64,000 nucleotides of DNA, from assembly GCA_031429105.1 (NCBI GenBank), contig JANOYV010000138.1, positions 62,001 to 126,000 on the forward strand. The letters run 5' to 3'. Numbering within the stretch: the first letter of the stretch is position 1; each line of letters opens with the position of its first letter. This document shows positions 62,233 to 64,000 of the stretch, piece by piece. The stretch comes from JAKFWF01 sp031429105 (GTDB lineage: Bacteria > Pseudomonadota > Alphaproteobacteria > Rhizobiales > Hyphomicrobiaceae). The translations under genes were made by a program, and so were the position numbers. The notes beneath the pieces were generated by a model. It was not told the DNA's origin. It ran no database searches and saw only the letters and a program-made list of their open reading frames with translations.

Positions 62233-62613
62233 GTGCGACCTTCCCACGACGACACACAAAAGCTGATTACGTTTCTCTATTATGCCGATTTGCCCCGGGC
62301 GATGGCGTTTTACGAAGACGTGCTCGGCCTCAAGCTTGCCATTGATCAAGGCTGGTCAAAGATTTATGAGGTGACAACATCGGGCTATTTGGGCCTCGTC
62401 GATGAGACGCGTGGCAGTCATCGAGCGCATCCCGTCAAACCGGTGCAGATCTGTATGCGGGTCGCGAATGTCGATGCTTGGCACGCCTATCTGTTGGATC
62501 GTGGGATTGCGATCATCAAGGGGCCGAAGGATGTGCCGCACCTCGGGATTCGCGTCATCGTGCTGGAGGATCCGGAAGGTTACCAGATCGAAATTCAGTC
62601 GGTGACGGTGTAG
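62233..62613 (+). CDS. VOC/glyoxalase-fold protein
   Basis: This 126-residue protein is read from the GTG at 62233, six bases after GGAG; a GTG four codons earlier is possible. It contains ITFLYYADLPRAMAFYEDVLGLKLAIDQGWSKIYEV (in two parts), ICMRVANVDAWHAYLLDRG and VIVLEDPEGYQIEIQSV, the two beta-alpha-beta-beta-beta units of the vicinal oxygen chelate fold. The glutamate in YQIEIQ is a likely metal ligand. The substrate is not readable. The solute-binding protein gene starts directly after its stop. Confidence 0.82.
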   Translation: MRPSHDDTQKLITFLYYADLPRAMAFYEDVLGLKLAIDQGWSKIYEVTTSGYLGLVDETRGSHRAHPVKPVQICMRVANVDAWHAYLLDRGIAIIKGPKDVPHLGIRVIVLEDPEGYQIEIQSVTV

Positions 62614-62621
62614 TTGTGGCA

Positions 62622-64000
62622 ATGCTCACTCCGCGACGAATCACGATTGCACAGCCCACAGTGCTGCTGGTCGATCCACACGCGTGCACCGATCAATCTG
62701 ACGCACTTAACGTGCTGCGCGCTGTGTTCGATACGCTGGTGCGTCGGGGCCCCGATGGAGAATGGCTGCCTGCCGCCGCTCGAAGCTGGACGGTGTCGGC
62801 TGATGCGCAGACATATACGTTCGACCTGCGCGATGATCTCGTCTTCCACGACGGCACGGTGCTCGACACTGCCGCAGTCGAATTTTCGCTCAGGCGTATG
62901 GCCCGTCCCGACATGGGGGCGACGCTTGGCGCTGGCGGCGTCTATGCCCAGTATTTGGCGGGGCTGGAGGTTGAGTGCCTGTCACGATGGCGTTTGGTAG
63001 TGCGGCTTCCCGAAGCCTTGGCGGATTTCTTCGATCTTTTGGCCTATGGACATTTGGTATCGCCGACGGCGATGGCCACAGCCGGTGATGATCCGGCCCA
63101 ACGGTTGGTTGGCAGCGGCCCATGGCGCGTGACCACCATCAACGATGGTGTAGCGATTGAGGCGGAAGCCTTTGCTCACCCTTGGCGATCAGTTGGTGGT
63201 GCCAGCTTTGTTCGCTGGCAGGCTGCGCCCGAGGTCGCCGACCGCACCGACCTGATTGTTCAAGACAAAGTTGAGATCGCAACGCGGTTGTCCAGCGAGG
63301 CCTTAGGCAATGGCGTGACGGTCCGCACCAACCGCGATCCGATGGCCGTTGTATTTCTATTCAATTGCAGTCGTGGACCGTTGACCGATCCGCGCGTTCG
63401 ACTGGCGCTCAATCTTGCCATTGATCGCCGAGCGTTGATCAATGAAGTCCTGCAAGGGCACGGGCAACCGTTGCATGGGTTTGTCAGTCCATTGCATTTC
63501 GGATCGCCACCTGAATCGGAGGCAGCGGCACAGCTGCCGTTCAACCCGGATCGCGCGCGGGCACTGCTATCGGCGGCGGGGCATGCTCAAGGCCTTCAGC
63601 TCGATGTTGACCGACCCGAGCGACTGCCAGATGAAGCCGCAGCCCTGACCGATGCGGTGGCTCGCCAATTGGCACAGGTTGGCGTCACGTTTCGCATTCA
63701 TGCGGAGCCTGACCGGGCACGTTATGCCAATCGGGTGCGCCAGAAAGACATCCACGATATGGCGCTGTTTGATTCTAGCCCGCTCAGCACGTTTCGAGTG
63801 TTGGTCGAAAAAATCGACAGTCGCTTTCGCGGCTCGTGGTGGCAAGGCTACGCTAATCCAGAGGTGGAACGGGTGCTCGACGAGGCGCGTCGGACCGTCG
63901 ATGAGGCGTCACGGCGGCGGCTCTACAACGCAGCATTTGTGCAATTGCAGTTGGACCCGCCATGGCTCTACCTTTACACACACAGGCGGGCCACAGGATT
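62622..64000 (+). CDS. Family-5 solute-binding protein (DppA/OppA/NikA-like), 3' end cut by window
   Basis: The frame is open from a GTG at 62616 and an ATG at 62622 to the window end, about 460 codons. It contains the family-5 pattern: VLRAVFDTLVRRGPDGEWLPAAARSW, YTFDLRDDLVFHDGTVLDTAAVEFSLRRM, GSGPWRVT, DPRVRLALNLAIDRRALINEVLQG and FNPDRARALLSAAG. These proteins bind peptides, nickel or other small solutes for ABC importers. Unusually, the N-terminus (MLTPRRITIAQPTVLL) shows no signal peptide or lipobox. Either the true start is missed or the protein is not exported by Sec. Confidence 0.82.
   Translation, partial: MLTPRRITIAQPTVLLVDPHACTDQSDALNVLRAVFDTLVRRGPDGEWLPAAARSWTVSADAQTYTFDLRDDLVFHDGTVLDTAAVEFSLRRMARPDMGATLGAGGVYAQYLAGLEVECLSRWRLVVRLPEALADFFDLLAYGHLVSPTAMATAGDDPAQRLVGSGPWRVTTINDGVAIEAEAFAHPWRSVGGASFVRWQAAPEVADRTDLIVQDKVEIATRLSSEALGNGVTVRTNRDPMAVVFLFNCSRGPLTDPRVRLALNLAIDRRALINEVLQGHGQPLHGFVSPLHFGSPPESEAAAQLPFNPDRARALLSAAGHAQGLQLDVDRPERLPDEAAALTDAVARQLAQVGVTFRIHAEPDRARYANRVRQKDIHDMALFDSSPLSTFRVLVEKIDSRFRGSWWQGYANPEVERVLDEARRTVDEASRRRLYNAAFVQLQLDPPWLYLYTHRRATG

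Overview
The window looks like chromosomal DNA of a free-living alphaproteobacterium, probably close to Rhodospirillales. This rests on gene content: a tolQ-tolR-tolA-tolB-pal-cpoB-tilS-ftsH block, a PdhS/PleC-type histidine kinase, a CpdR-like receiver next to hpt, a DUF1134/EipA protein and tandem SapC-like proteins. I saw no tRNA, rRNA, CRISPR array, insertion sequence or phage gene.

Layout. 1-1.7 kb: start of a HerA-type ATPase gene (cut by the window edge), a sensorless histidine kinase and a small exported protein. 2-4.6 kb: a nitronate monooxygenase, a HAD phosphatase and a ROK sugar kinase. 4.6-14.5 kb: a cell-surface export locus with a two-domain glycosyltransferase, an uncharacterised partner, a type I secretion ABC transporter and adaptor, two SapC-like proteins and a ParA-type ATPase. 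14.6-15.5 kb: cpdR-like gene and hpt. 15.8-26.7 kb: the Tol-Pal envelope block, with a previously hidden 41-residue lipoprotein gene before pal and an extra OmpA-like gene between pal and cpoB, then tilS and ftsH. 26.8-28.3 kb: LysE and EamA exporters. 28.3-38 kb: 2-hydroxyacid/glyoxylate metabolism (serine-glyoxylate-type aminotransferase, a giant FAD/Fe-S dehydrogenase, a GntR regulator, a second FAD dehydrogenase and two hot-dog thioesterases). 38-44.7 kb: mixed envelope and metabolic genes (DUF937, EipA, MetY, iron-permease-like, NIPSNAP, an exported MetX-like hydrolase). 44.9-47 kb: a three-subunit nitrile hydratase/thiocyanate hydrolase set in the order scnB-scnA-scnC followed by a HupE-type metal permease. 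47.1-48.7 kb: an acyl-CoA/ACP synthetase.

48.8-61 kb is the most unusual region. Six minus-strand genes form a Pel-type exopolysaccharide operon in the order A-B-D-E-F-G. Its parts differ from the classical Pseudomonas system: PelA has the deacetylase but no hydrolase domain, PelB has the TPR part but no beta-barrel, PelD ends after the GAF domain with no GGDEF c-di-GMP receptor, and there is no recognisable PelC. A 37-codon ORF sits exactly where pelC would be. Three tandem plus-strand genes, convergent with the operon, encode stand-alone GH114 proteins, the domain missing from this PelA. One of the three has lost most acidic active-site positions.

61.2-64 kb: a RimK-type glutamate ligase, a VOC protein and the start of a family-5 solute-binding protein gene with no visible signal peptide, cut by the window end.

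Starts were set from Shine-Dalgarno spacing and family length where these helped. All family assignments come from reading motifs by eye; no database search was run.
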